From the NCBI GenBank assembly GCA_037013685.1, contig CM072894.1, forward strand, positions 2,420,841-2,484,840: 64,000 nucleotides of DNA. Direction: 5' to 3'. The position numbers were made by a program, and so were the translations under genes. The notes under the pieces are model-generated. The model was not told the origin of the DNA, made no database searches, and saw only the letters and a program-made list of their open reading frames with translations. Source of the DNA: Acridotheres tristis. Taxonomy: Eukaryota > Chordata > Aves > Passeriformes > Sturnidae. Below are positions 10,301 through 20,861 of the stretch, one piece after another. Position 1 is the stretch's first letter; the number at the start of each line of letters is the position of its first letter.

Positions 10301-13300
10301 GACTTCAGCTCAGAGAGAGAGAAAAAAAGTCTTAATTGCAGAACAACACTGGGCTGCAAAAGCCATCATCTGCTCTGGGGGCTGCTCTGCTCCCAAAATC
10401 CCCAGGGTGAGCCTGTGGATACTGCAGGACAGAGGATGAACAGTTTCCTTGTGTGGTGCACAAGTGTTACAAAACCATAGGTTCTTTTCTTCCTGTGGTT
10501 AAAACTGACTGAAAGGAGAACTTCCTGCACTTCTGCTCCTTCATTTGACAAAGAAATTGGTGTGCAGTGCACTCACTGTGTGCTTTGCCATTCCTCACCT
10601 GTATCTCAGGGTCTTGAAGGATCCCAAAAAGCAGGTTGCTCTCCATCCTGCGCTGTTTATCTGTTTGGCACCATCGTGGCAGTGTTGGTGCCCTCCCTTA
10701 GGGTCAGTTCTTTGCCCCACCATGGGGTAGGACCCACACCTGGTCCGTGTGGAACTGTGTCTTCCTCTTGTCCCTGCTGGCAGGGTGAAATGAGCAGCAA
10801 GGTCTGCACTGGATAGGGTAAAATAAATCTATTACCCTGTTGTAGGGTAAAATAAATCTGAGATCTGGTGGTGAAATGAGCAGCCAGGGCTGCACTAGGG
10901 TTGTTGCTGGGCTCAGAATCCCCTCCATGAGCTGCACTCTAGGGTGACCCTGGTTTCTCTGCTGGGGTGTGTGGAGTTACCCAGCCCTGGGCAGGGAGCT
11001 GTGCACCAGTCCTGGCTTCAGAGAAGGAGCCAGGGCTTGGGCAGCTGTGCCACAGCTCTGGGAACAGAAACTAAAGGTGGTATTTTCATGGTGACTGAGG
11101 AAACCCCCCTGTTCTCATGGCTTGCTGTAAATGCAGTGCTCCTCTCTCCTCTTGGCTTATTCCTTAGGGAAAGGTGAGATCATAAACCCCATAGCAAAGG
11201 CAATTCCTCTGCCTGCATCCCTGCCAGGGTCCTGGCTAGCAGATCCACACTGGCATGATCCCCCTGAAAAGCCCATTAATGAGCTGGTAAGACCTATTTT
11301 TCTTTCTCTTCCTGCTCTCCTACAGGATTATTCTTTTCTTAACAGGTTACACAGAAGGTCAGAATTGTGACCAGCTGTTACTGGGGCATAGAGAGGTAGA
11401 TGGGATTTATCCAGGTCTGGAGAACCCAGACCTGACCCTCTTAATGTCTGCATGCTTCTCTTAAATTGAATCCAATTTAAGCTTATTCTGAGATGTTGGT
11501 CTATAGTTTATATTTGTTCAGCTGCTTCCCGTGGAGCCAGAGCAGGAGCATCCCTGATACCTGGCTGGACTGAGATTTTGCAGTCGTTCCCTGCTAACTC
11601 TGTTTTGACCTCATTTCTAAAATAACTCTTGAACAGAACAGTGACCTCAATTGCTTTTAAGAGAATAAAGGCAATGGATTTGCTAGAGGATTGTTCTGGC
11701 AACATGAAGAAAGCTCCCCAGTAATTAGGAAACGTTCATATGATCAGGGATGAGAAGCTGGACAGTGTTGCCTGTTCTCTTGGCACATTTTTTTCCCAGA
11801 GCTCTGAGTTATGTAGCAGCCTGGCTTATTCCACGTCATTTGGCATTTGCAGGTTAATGTTTCACACTAGAGAGTGTGGGGAAGTTTTCCAGGTAAATAT
11901 TTGAAGGGCTGAGCATGTAGAGAAGGGAGGCAGTGGGGTTTCCCTGCTGCTCCTGGGAGATTCTTAACTCACACACTCGGGGTTTTCTCAAGCCCCTACT
12001 GGTATCTGTAGGTTTAAAGGGCAAAACTGGCTGCAAAAAACCAGTGCTGGGAACTGCAAGCTGATTTGGTTTCCTGTGGTTAACTGAGATTTTGGCAAAA
12101 GAGTCTGTTTCTTAAAGGATTGCTTCTGAGTGCATGGCTGGGATGTCCCAGAAACAACAACACATTTGGTGTTTCAGTCTCCCCCCGTGCTTTCCCAGTC
12201 CTGTGTGCCAGAAGCCTCCTCCCTGCCCCAGGAATTCCATCTGATTTCTGAGGGACAGGCTTTGGTGGGGCTGAGCAGCCCCGTGATGCTGCCTGGCCCC
12301 TCCAAACACTCCCTGCTGACTCCTCCCTCCCCAAAGCTTCTGATGTTGCCCTTGCCTGTGCAGGGGCAGAGCAAGCTTTGCCCTTTCTCTGCTGTGTAAC
12401 TCGAGGGAGATGCTTTTTAGAATAATTTTGGGTGTGGAAAGATGCTCTTGAGTTTATTCCCTCATTAAAGGCACTCAGATAATAGCCTATGGCAGGTCAA
12501 ATGTCTCTGCTGCAATGAATTGTCTGGGAAAATCCAGTGGTTTCTGAGACTGATGGAGAGCAGGGCAGAGTCCCTTTGAGAGCTCAGCCTACATAATCTC
12601 GATAATCTCTGCTTCCCTAGCTCCTTTTCAGTGGCTGGGAGCATCCTCCTCCCGGCTTTCTACAGAGATGTAAACACATTCAACTCCATGCTCAGGCAAA
12701 AGAAATCCCACCAGAACAAAAGGTAGCACCACAGTTAATAAATTACCAAAATAATTCCCAAATTCTCCATCGACAGGACACTGTCAGAGCTCCCCTGGCA
12801 CTGAATATTCACCATATTCACTTCCATAACACAACTCAGACGCTGTGATGTACAAGAAAGCCATAACCTAGATTCCCTTAAAACAAAAATAGACAAGAGA
12901 AAACACACTGCTGTTAATCCAGAGAAAATCAGGAGCAGCTTCCCTGCATGCTAAGCACTGCTCACTGCTCTTAGCCAGGAGTCTGGCTCCTACCACGGGG
13001 TAAATCCCCACTGAAAGCCCTCAAAGCTGCTGCTGGGTGCCAGGAGGGCACATTTTATGGAAAGAAGCATCTTTCCCAGTGCCCCAGCTCCTCAATTCCC
13101 AGCGTGAAGCACGCCTGGGATCACAGTGGCTGTCTGGGTGGATTGTGTGCACTGAAAGCCTTGTTTATCTCGCTGGGAGGGCACAGACACACAGCTGCTC
13201 CCCAGCAGCATGGCCAGAGTGGCCCCCTCTCCTTTCTGCCTGTGCCAGGGGGTCACAAGAGGGCCCAGGCATTTCCAAGGAGCTCCTGCCAGCAGGGACC

Positions 13301-16300
13301 AAGGCATCATGCAGTTTTTCAGCCTCTTTCCACAAGCTCTCAAGTTTTCAATAAGCTTCTCACAAAGCTTTAACACAATATCCCCCTCCTCTTTTCTTTT
13401 CCACCCAGAGGAGCTCAGTTCCCAGCTCTGAGCTGCTGTCATGGCAGGGGAGGGTCTTGCCCCTGCCCCATTCCTCTGGTGCTCTCCTGTGCAAACAGAA
13501 AAGCTGTTCTCAAGTGCCACTTCAGGAGAGAGGGAAATGTGCCTCTGGAAGGGGATTTTGTTTTCTGGGAGTGAGTGGCTGTGGCAGAGCAGGTTCCCCT
13601 GCTCTCCTGACCTGAAGTCACCACTGGCTTAACCCTGCTGGCTGCTTTTTCCAAAGTGTAATCTCCCAGGGCTTCCTGCACTAGTGCTGATCAGCAGGAA
13701 AACAGGCTTGGCTTTAAATCTCTGCAGTCATGGCATGTCAGCCACGTTCAGGGGAGAAAACACTCAGGAATTATCAAACCTTTATGGAATCAAGTCAGCT
13801 CTTTGCCCAACTACCAGAGAACAGTGGGATTTCTAACACACAGCTGACCTCCGTGGGTGTTGTTTTTCTGCTCTGAGCCCGGCATGGCCTGTAGGAAAAT
13901 CTCAGGGTGACAGCACAGGTTAACACCTGTTTATTGTTCAGGAGCCCATCTAGGTAATCCCTTGCTAAGAAATGAGATTAATTAACGTTGTTACTGGGAG
14001 GAAGTTATCGGGTGATGTTGTGACCCTGCTGCTTCTAAAAATGCAGTGTGTGCATTGATTAAACTTGGCTAGGAAGAGCTGGGAAAAGTGCTCCTGGGTT
14101 TCTTGCAGAACACATGATTTCCACAGGAATGCATAGTTATGGAGTCATGGAACCATTTAGGCTGGAAAAGTCATCTAATAGCATGGAGTCCAGCACTGCC
14201 AAGCCCAGCATGAAACTTGTGTGGTTAAATGTGCTGGTGTGACTTTAATAAATAACCCCAAACCCTCCCCTCTTGCCCAGTGTGCCATTATCCACCTCCA
14301 GAGCTGGAGGTGCAGTGCCAGGATTTCAGCTGTGCATTAACTGCAGCAAGTGGCAGCCACGAAGGGTTATCATGTCAGATCCACCCATGTGCACTTCTTT
14401 TCAAAGAGAGTATCCTGATCTTGAAAAAAAGTCTGTTTTTCTTGTGTTCTAGTACTTCTGAACCTGCCTGCTCCAGTTCATGCCAAACAGTGCTCCATGT
14501 CTGACTGAGGAGCAGTTGTCAGCATGAGCTGACACATGAGCTAAATCCTGTAATTTCAGGGAAACTGGAAGCTGTTTTGGACAGAGAAGACACAGAAATG
14601 CTGAGCCAAGTGTCAAGCTCAATATTCTGTGCTGCTCAGTGTGATTTCTAACCAGGCAAAGCAGCCTGGTCATCGACCTTCACAGCCACCACCTCAGAGC
14701 TCAGTGCCTACACCAGCTCTGCACCTCTGGCTCCCTTCCTCCAAGAAATCCCATGAAAAGCAGCAGATTCCAGTGGCTGAGTGTCTCTCATCCCTTTGCT
14801 TTGCAGGAGTGGCAGAAGCTCAACTATGACATTTACACTTTACGGCAGACCCGGAAAGAAGTGAGGAGCAGGTGGAAACACATTTTGGAGGATTTAGGTA
14901 AGCTGGAGGCCAAAGGGATGTGATTCCAGTGGTACTGAATGGCACATCCCACTGTGGCTGAGGATGGGAGCAGCTCCACAAAGTCAAGCTGGGGAGGAGG
15001 GAAGTAAAAGGAGGCTGCTGAGTAATGTGTCCCATGTGGTATCTGAGGCTCCCCAGGGCTCAGGGGAGGGGACAGGGACACCCGTGTCTGCAGGCACGTC
15101 AAGAGCTTCTGAGCCTTGATCACCTTCCAAGCCCATAACAACAAGCACAGTCATCCATTTCAAGCTTCCTTGTGGAAACCTTGCAGTGGGAGTTCACCCT
15201 GGTTTTTTTCTGAACAAGATAAGCAGGAAGGAATGAATATTCCTTTCAGATGGAAGCACAGATACATCTATTTTGTTTTCTTAGCCAATGGCAGCTGATC
15301 AGAGCTAAGCCACTCACCTTGTTTGCTCCCAAGAGGATTTGAAATATTCTTTCAGCAAGTGGAATTGCTCCACAGAACCCCTCCTAGTGCTGTTTCCAAG
15401 AGTTGGGGGTGGGTGTGACAGGGTTTTCCCAAGCGTGTGACACTGGGGTTGTGCCAGCACATCAGCTGGGTGACTTCCATCCTGCTCTGGAGGTGGTTGG
15501 TGGCTGATGAGAGGAAGATGAGTGAATCTATTCTAGGATACCCTCAATGGGAGCCAGAGATGGATATCTCTGGTAGCCACTCCTGCCCTACCAGCTATTC
15601 TGGCATTTGGGTGGGAGGAATCATAAATCCATAACCAGCTGTTAGCCCTGATCTGCACCCAGATGCTCACACAGCCTGTGCAGGCCAAGCTTGGGAGGGA
15701 TCACTTGGCATCCTTCCATGTGTCACTGCAGGCTGGCAAAGGCTCTGCCACACCCCTCCCACATCCACCCTGGCTCTGCAGATGTTGTGCAAAGGCTGGG
15801 GAAGCTCAAGGCCAAGGATCATTTGGCCTTAATGAAGCTAAATGAGCAACCAGATGTGAAACTTGCTATCTTCTGTTATCCAGACCTCTGCTTTGATCAT
15901 AAGCCCACCACTCTTACCCCATAAATGTTTCCATGTGAGATGCATCACCAGCAGCCCCCTGGAGCTGAACAAAGAGTTAATGGTAGCCATTTCACTCTCC
16001 TTCACTTTTTCTTCCCTGGATGTCCTTCCTGTAATCAATGCTGACTGCTACAGAAACAATTAGCCTGGTGTTCATCACTGCCACAGGTTTATCCCTGTTA
16101 CCTGACTTAGGGAGCCCCACCAGCCCTGAAAGCTCTGGTAGCACCAGGAACATGGAGGAGCTGAATCAGCACCCTGGGTTGTGCATTTACACACACCTTT
16201 TTTCAGGAAAACCAGCAACGAACTCGCTGTGACTACTTTTGTTATTTATTTCCCCACCAGCAAGTTTATACCTGTCCCACAGCCTGCCTGAGGGAGTGCT

Positions 16301-17329
16301 GGTTTGCTTTAGGAAGTAGGGATGCAGCTTCCCAGGGTGGAGGGAACCTTCCAAGAGCCTGAAAGGCTCAGAGATGACCCTGCTTTTTCTTAAGCTATTA
16401 TCTAACAAAAAATTCTACAATACTACTGATTTAAAAACCCGAAGTTCACAAAGTTCATGTTTGATTTATTTCTGTAACATGTCTTTCACAGGTTTCCAGA
16501 AGGAAGCAGATTCCCTCTTGTCAGTGACCAAACTCAGCATCATCAGTGACTCTCAGAACATGAGCAAAGCCCGGGACATCTTGTTAAAGCTCTCAGAAGA
16601 GACCAACATCTTCCCGACCAGCTGGGAGCTTTCTGAGCGCTACCTCTTCGTGGTGGTGAGTCCCCTGAGCACACCTTTGAGCACACCTTCCCCCCAGCAC
16701 CCAGCTCTGCAGGCAGCTCACACCAGGGGGAGAGAGCAGGTGAGCCAGAGGATGCTCAGGGACATGGTGACATCTGGGATGAGCAGGTGAGCCAGAGGAT
16801 GCTCAGACACATGGTGACATCTGGGGAGAGCAGGTGAGCCAGAGGATGCTCAGGCACATGGTGACATCTGGGATGAGCAGGTGAGCCAGAGGATGCTCAG
16901 GCACATGGTGACATCTGGGATGAGCAGGTGAGCCAGAGGATGCTCAGACACATGGTGACATCTGGGATGATCCCAGATGTTGCACTTGGAGCTTGGCCGT
17001 TCCATTTCCTCAGAAATGCCGGTGCTGCAGCACCGTGAATTCCACACCGCTCTGCAGGTTCTGTGCAGCTGGATGCTCTTGGAGGGAAAAGATGAGCCCT
17101 AAGATCTCATTAGAGAGTGGCTGTGGAGGGAGGGCCCTGGGCAGGGATGTGCCTGTTACACCCCGCAGTGACCCCAGCCCCCCTTGTTTGGCAGGACCGG
17201 CTCATCGCCCTGGACGCTGCGGATGAGTTTTTCCGGATGGCCAGCGCCGTGTATCCCAAGCGGCCCGGCGGGGACAGGCTGGACGAGGGCCCCAGGCCCC
17301 TGCAGAGTGTGGTGGCTGCAGTGCCCTGA
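4019..17329 (+). CDS. MREG: Melanoregulin (MREG), five coding exons, 212 aa
   Basis: The coding segments are 4019-4107, 7278-7437, 14807-14897, 16492-16655 and 17195-17329, giving 212 residues against 214 in human. The joined protein carries hallmark melanoregulin stretches: the MGLRAWLR amino terminus, a Cys-rich CCGCC patch (residues 12-16), the EKEPLL motif (24-29), [12 protein letters not shown] (31-42), [22 protein letters not shown] from residue 84, [15 protein letters not shown] from 115, [18 protein letters not shown] to 168, and [13 protein letters not shown]. It is known in mammals as the product of dilute suppressor (dsu), a palmitoylated membrane-associated protein acting in melanosome and lysosome-related organelle transport and transfer, linked to RILP-dynactin retrograde movement, and in photoreceptor/RPE phagosome handling. 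The Cys patch is the likely palmitoylation site. The C-terminal tail after residue 190 diverges from mammals. There is no transmembrane segment or signal peptide. Identification is by recalled homology and is strong. Confidence 0.96.
4432..4710 (-). mobile_element. CR1 LINE 3'-end fragment
   Basis: The + strand reads as the reverse complement of the CR1 3' UTR: tcacagaa, then gggatggaaggacctgaaag, atccagtcccactccctgcc, agggacaccttcccctattcc and the fcctaacatctgatct-like block (cttcctaacatctgatct) before agtttaagacccttccccct. It is 5'-truncated, as nearly all avian CR1 copies are, and somewhat diverged. It lies in MREG intron 1 opposite to the gene's direction. Confidence 0.85.
5314..5320 (+). 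promoter_or_regulatory. MREG: TCACGTG E-box (M-box/CLEAR-like) in MREG intron 1
   Basis: The motif TCACGTG is visible about 1.2 kb downstream of exon 1. MITF/TFE-family factors are known to bind TCACGTG or TCATGTG sites in pigment-cell genes, and MREG is a melanosome gene, so this is a plausible regulatory site. A 7-mer alone is weak evidence; the same motif occurs elsewhere in the window (for example near 42754). Confidence 0.3.
7278..7437 (+). CDS. MREG: MREG coding exon 2
   Basis: This 160-bp exon completes Ser30 and encodes residues 31-83. The acceptor is ctctctctctctgcag and the donor gtgagg, in phase 0. The encoded [18 protein letters not shown], the [13 protein letters not shown] segment and YNMIVVRNQ match the most conserved N-terminal part of melanoregulin. 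No frameshift or stop is seen. Confidence 0.95.
7561..8170 (-). mobile_element. CR1 LINE fragment split by a pentamer microsatellite
   Basis: The left part is the reverse complement of a CR1 3' end (ctttgggatggaagagacct, catccagtgccaccctctgc, ccaagccctgtccaacctgg, tccaatctaaacctactctc). After ggtcaccctggagtcctctt the element is interrupted by a (CTCTT)n run. CR1 sequence resumes as gagctgctccatccctttga and accttgctgggctcccctgg, ending loosely near a duplicated agctggatacccc at about 8142-8180. The right boundary is approximate. Confidence 0.82.
7914..8057 (+). repeat. (CTCTT)n microsatellite within CR1
   Basis: About 28 near-perfect copies of the pentamer CTCTT occupy some 144 bp. The + strand is pure pyrimidine and the opposite strand reads (AAGAG)n. 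It replaces or expands a segment inside the CR1 element. Pure polypurine/polypyrimidine tracts of this length are polymorphic and triplex-prone in general. Confidence 0.97.
10784..10900 (+). repeat. Small nested local duplication in MREG intron 2
   Basis: A 17-bp segment, tagggtaaaataaatct, occurs at 10814-10830 and again at 10843-10859. It is flanked by two imperfect copies of ggtgaaatgagcagc followed by a tgcact-containing tail (from 10784 and from 10869), giving an A-B-B-A' arrangement. No function is evident. Confidence 0.75.
14138..14215 (-). mobile_element. Old CR1 3'-end scrap
   Basis: The + strand reads tatggagtcatggaaccatt, taggctggaaaagtcatcta and gagtccagcactgccaagcc. This matches the reverse complement of the CR1 3' UTR pattern (atcatagaatggtttgggtt, then a gaccttaagatcatcgagtc-type block) with many substitutions. 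It is short and diverged, within MREG intron 2. Confidence 0.62.
14807..14897 (+). CDS. MREG: MREG coding exon 3
   Basis: This 91-bp exon encodes residues 84-113 plus the first base of Gly114. The acceptor is ttgctttgcag and the donor gtaagc, in phase 1. The product [18 protein letters not shown] and the following [10 protein letters not shown] form a basic, predicted helical segment that is strongly conserved in melanoregulin. Confidence 0.95.
14898..16491 (+). other. MREG: MREG intron 3
   Basis: This 1594-bp intron has donor gtaagc and acceptor catgtctttcacag. I see no recognisable transposable element or tandem repeat in it. Confidence 0.88.
16492..16655 (+). CDS. MREG: MREG coding exon 4
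   Basis: This 164-bp exon completes Gly114 and encodes residues 115-168. The acceptor is tctttcacag and the donor gtgagt at 16656, in phase 0. The sequence [15 protein letters not shown], the [15 protein letters not shown] segment and [15 protein letters not shown] are near-identical to mammalian melanoregulin. The last two codons are both GTG, so GTGGTG|GTGAGT is the junction; homology (FVV before DRL) places the cut after the second GTG. Confidence 0.95.
16734..16968 (+). repeat. 47-bp × 5 minisatellite with donor-like units, MREG intron 4
   Basis: Five consecutive units start at 16734, 16781, 16828, 16875 and 16922, exactly 47 bp apart. Each begins gagcaggtgagccagaggat, followed by gctcag, a variable pair, then acatggtgacatctggg. 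Units differ at only one to three positions (g/c/a in caggGac, cagACac and cagGCac, and a gggat or gggga end). Every unit contains CAG|GTGAGC, which matches the vertebrate 5' splice-site consensus, only about 80-270 bp after the real exon 4 donor. Confidence 0.97.
16959..16979. other. Perfect 9-bp inverted repeat at the end of the 47-bp array
   Basis: The sequence catctggga, tga, tcccagatg forms a perfect 9-bp stem with a 3-base loop. The left arm is the end of the last 47-bp unit and the right arm is unique sequence just beyond the array. It may mark the array's boundary. Confidence 0.85.
17195..17329 (+). CDS. MREG: MREG coding exon 5 (terminal) with stop
   Basis: This exon encodes residues 169-212 and ends with TGA at 17327-17329. 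It starts [20 protein letters not shown], conserved with melanoregulin. The last roughly 20 residues (a Gly/Asp/Arg-rich stretch ending VVAAVP) differ from the mammalian tail. Its base composition is more GC-rich than exon 4. The exon continues into the 3' UTR. Confidence 0.94.
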   Translation, partial: DRLIALDAADEFFRMASAVYPKRPGGDRLDEGPRPLQSVVAAVP

Positions 17330-18381
17330 GGAAGGAATGTGCCTGTCCGGCATGAGGCAGGCTGCTCAGCACAGAGCGCTCTCCTTGTTTCCCTGTGCGG
17401 CGGCGGCCGGGAGGAGAGCCGTGCCCAGCAGAGCGCACGGGAAGGCGGGCGCTGGCCCCGAGGTGCTCCAGGCACGAGGGGGACAGTGAGGGCTGCCCTG
17501 GTGGCTACCACTGGCCAATAGTGTGTGCAATAGGCACAGGGAGGAGCTGCCGTGCGAGGCATTGCTGCCGGGAGCTGCAAAGGTTCGGGTGCCTCTGCTT
17601 CCAAGGGCTGTGAGGAAATCCGCATTTCCACCTTCCTTTCTGCCCCCTCCTTCGAGCCTGCCAGCCTGGAGGAGCAGCGAGGGAGTTAAAAACACCTCCA
17701 TCATCTACAGCTTTGGGACTGCTCCTCTTCCTCACCCCAAACGTCCAGGCAGGTCCCAGGCAATCAGGGAAAGAGGCAGGAGCTGTGCCAGGACAGGATT
17801 TAATTCCAGGCAGCAAAGCCTTGGAGCAGCTGGGGTGCTCCATCCCCAGCCATTAGTGCTTGAGGGATGTTTTTGTCAGGGCTGCTCAGCTTGACATCTT
17901 AAAAGAAGGTAGAGTTTAGGAAGGTGCCAAGTTCAGAGCTGCTGAGAATTTGGCTCCTGGAACGTTGGTTGCCCAGCATCTCATTCTGTTTTGAAAAGTT
18001 TTGGTCTTAATTGCCTAAAAAATACCCCACCACAAAGCTGCACATACTGGCAATATAAAAATCCTCGTTACCAGCAGGGATGGTGTAATGAACATCCTTT
18101 TTATCCTGGGATTTTGACTGATAATGAGCAATAATTTTTAAAACGCTGGATTTGATAATTTAAAAACAAGTGGAAGTTTTTCACTGATAGACACACATGC
18201 TGCTATTTGGCCAGTTGAAAATGCTGGTTACACAGGGCCTCTCAAAGTAGCAAACCAGAGCTTTTATTTGTTTTTACCTACAGTGTTTGAGAAAAAAAAA
18301 TATATTTATGAGCTATTTTTGTTTGTCAGTCTTCCTGGGAAACATTTTTGTCAACTCAGAACAGCAGTGAAAGCTGAGTTT

Positions 18382-18387
18382 AATAAA
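18382..18387 (+). terminator. MREG: Candidate MREG polyadenylation signal 1 (AATAAA)
   Basis: A canonical AATAAA lies about 1.05 kb after the MREG stop codon, within gagtttaataaagaaaac. The downstream sequence is A-rich, with little GU-richness. Confidence 0.35.
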
Positions 18388-18703
18388 GAAAACATTACAA
18401 AACCAGCCTTTCTTATTCCCTCTGTGAACCTATTCAGGTAACAATGTTTATGTTGACTGCTGATAGCAAAAGGGTTGGGATATTTGTAGAACCTCTGCAG
18501 CTTGTTCTCCACACACTTTAAATTGCCTGTTGACTTAAGGGAGTTACATTTGCCAACCTAAGACCAAAGTCTTTGTAGGAGATGATGGGGATCAAATTTA
18601 ATTTCAGTGGGATTTGGCATTAGGTACCCATTTCCTACTGATTTATTTTTTTTCTAGCAGGAGTTCAGCTGCCCTTTGGAAAAACTCCTGTGTTTTTACA
18701 GAA

Positions 18704-18709
18704 AATAAA
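18704..18709 (+). terminator. MREG: Candidate MREG polyadenylation signal 2 (AATAAA)
   Basis: A canonical AATAAA lies about 1.4 kb after the stop, followed within 20 bases by ctttgctgtgtgac, a U/GU-rich element typical downstream of cleavage sites. It is the stronger candidate from sequence alone. Confidence 0.42.
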
Positions 18710-18730
18710 CTTTGCTGTGTGACAAATCCA

Positions 18731-19739
18731 GGGTTTGATTGAACAAATTGTCACAGAACAAAGATCCATGTTCTGAGGAGCGCCTGACACCACCCAAAAC
18801 TCAGCCCTTGGCACGTTGTCACTTACAGTGCTACCTGTTATTTAAAATCACCTGATGGCTTTGGAAACCTCAGAGGCAAGAAGAGAAATCCTTTGAGCTG
18901 TGCTGCTGCTTTTTTTCACTTTTTTTTTGCCTTTTTTTTTTTTTTTTGAGGTCAGCGTTCAGCAATGCCTTTGCAGAGCCACCCCTCCTTGTCACAGCTG
19001 TCAAACCGGTTCTGATGTCCCCAAAATGCATTTTGTTGTCACTTCATAGGGCTGACTGCCCAAAAGAGGCAATAATCAGTATCTCTGAGTGGGTTTAGCT
19101 GCTGAAATAAAGCCCCGTGTGGCCAAAGTGCTGAGTTCCTCAGCGCAGCCACAAGGAGGAGCAGGAATTTGTTGGTTCACTGCTCCTTTCTACACTCGGG
19201 GAGGAGTTACCAAGGCTCAGAATTTGTGTTTATGGACTGATCACACCAGACACAGAAAAAAGCCTGTCAGTCCCAGCACTCAAACAAAACTGGTCATGGG
19301 GTATCCTGAAAATATCACAGAACAGCCTTTGGTGAAGTAGAAGAATGCAGAACTTTGGAAAATCTGCAACTTGAAAAATGCTAGAATCCAGCAGGAATTG
19401 TTTCCATACAGATCCAAGCTCAAGCTGGTCACTCTGTCCACCTCCATAGGAAATGTCCTTTCATTCACTCAGGCTGGGAGACCAATAAACCATATTTCAA
19501 TTAGCAAAATGCAGAGAGTCATTTGCCTTTTCTAAATTCCATAGAAAATACCAGGAAGACGCACAACACTCCAGGAATTCCTGCCCTGACAAAATTCTCT
19601 TCTTCACTAGAAGTAATTTGGGATTTGATGCACCACCCTGGCCTCCAGCTGCCGCTCAGATGATCTTGGGCCCCCAGCCTGATATTTGGGGACACAACTT
19701 TTTCTGGGGCATCCTGCTGGTGCCACTGGGGAGCCAAAA
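18731..19739. other. Intergenic sequence after MREG
   Basis: I see no gene here. It contains T-rich runs at about 18910-18948 and otherwise unique AT-rich sequence. Short open frames have no recognisable similarity. Confidence 0.5.
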
Positions 19740-20265
19740 CCCAGGTCATTGTTCCCCTGTGCTCAGCACTGCTGAGGCCACACCTCGAGTGCTGTGTCCA
19801 GTTCTGTCCCCTCTGTTTAGGAAGGACCTTGAGACACTTGAGCATGGCCAGAGGAGGCAACAAGGCTGGGGAGGGGCTTGGAACACAAAGCCTGTGAGGA
19901 ATGGCTGAGGGAGCTGGGGTTGTTCAGCCTGGAGAAAAGGAGACTCAGGGGTGACCTTATCTCTTTCTACAACTCCCTGAAAGGTGGCTGTGGCCAGGTG
20001 GGGTTGGTCTCTTCTCCAAGCAGCAACTGAGAGAACCAGAGGACACAGTCTCAAGCTGTGCCAAGGGAAATACAGGTTGGATATTTGGAAAAAGTGATCA
20101 AGTACTGGATTGTCTGCCCAGGGAGGTTGTGGAGTCTCCATCCCTGGATGCACATAAAAAAAGACTGGATGTGGCACTCGGTGCCATGGTTTAGTTGGGG
20201 TGTTAGGGCATGGATTGGTTGATGATCTTGGGGGTCTCTTCCAACCCAGTGGTTCTGTGGTTCTG
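19740..20265 (+). mobile_element. CR1 LINE 3' portion, plus orientation
   Basis: The + strand carries the sense CR1 reverse-transcriptase-end/3' UTR pattern: ctcagcactgctgaggccac, tgctgtgtccagttctgtcc, ggaatggctgagggagctgg, gttcagcctggagaaaagga, ccttatctctttctacaact, agactggatgtggcactcgg and ggggtctcttccaacccagt, ending in the ggttctgtggttctg tail. This is one of the longer CR1 copies in the window. It carries frameshifts and is not coding-competent. The start could lie tens of bases further left. Confidence 0.9.
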
Positions 20266-20861
20266 GGAGCCCTGCCCATGCCCAGGGAATGTCCCAGCAG
20301 CTGCCTGGGAAGCGGTGGCTGTAGCACAGCCCAGCGAACACCAGATGCCACTGTTCCCTCAGCATGGGAAAAATCCTGTTTACAACGCAGGGGAAATATT
20401 CCCAACCTTTTCTTGCATGCATAGAGTCTCCCAAGCCTACAAGAACTGGCTCTGTGAAAGGTTGGGGTTTAGACATTCAGTAATGACTCTGGAGATGGTG
20501 CAGAGCCCATCTCTCTTGCAGGGCTGGGGCCAAGGTCTCTGCTCCAGCCTGGAAGTGCCACTTGGCCTGAGGCTGGCTGCTGCATCTTCACTAAGAGCAT
20601 TTATTTTTCTAAGCAGAGGGTGATTTTGGTATCCCTTCCTGCAATCAGGAAAGGAAAAATACCAAGAATTCTTTAAAATGAATGATGTGAGAGGGTTTAA
20701 AGTACATCTGGGTTCACTTGGCTTTCAGATACTTCCCCCCCCTTCAACTTGGCATTACATTTAGCTAATATTTCATTAGAAAAAATAGAAAGAAAAAAGG
20801 GACCCGTTTTTTAAATTTTTGAGCCATGCTTATGCTTCACTTGGATTTCTTTTCCTAGACC

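Larger units (their letters stand above)
7438..14806 (+). other. MREG: MREG intron 2
   Basis: This 7369-bp intron, the longest in the gene, has donor gtgagg and acceptor cctttgctttgcag. It contains a CR1 copy interrupted by a (CTCTT)n array (7561-8170), a diverged CR1 scrap (14138-14215) and a small local duplication at 10784-10900. The rest shows only short unsupported open frames. Confidence 0.85.
16656..17194 (+). other. MREG: MREG intron 4
   Basis: This short 539-bp intron has donor gtgagt and acceptor cttgtttggcag. Nearly half is a five-copy 47-bp minisatellite (16734-16968) ending in a small hairpin sequence. Each unit contains CAGGTGAGCC, resembling a strong splice donor. Confidence 0.9.
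17330..18730 (+). other. MREG: Probable MREG 3' UTR
   Basis: After the stop the sequence is GC-rich to about 17.8 kb and then becomes AT-rich with no coding signal. Two canonical AATAAA hexamers lie downstream. The first, at 18382-18387, is followed by gaaaacattacaaaaccagc. The second, at 18704-18709, is followed by a T/G-rich tttgctgtgtgac downstream element, so it looks the better of the two. The 3' end is inferred only. Confidence 0.5.

Noticed and set aside
19746..20405. Minus-strand 219-codon open frame
   Set aside because: It is antisense to a CR1 3' fragment and so is a repeat shadow.
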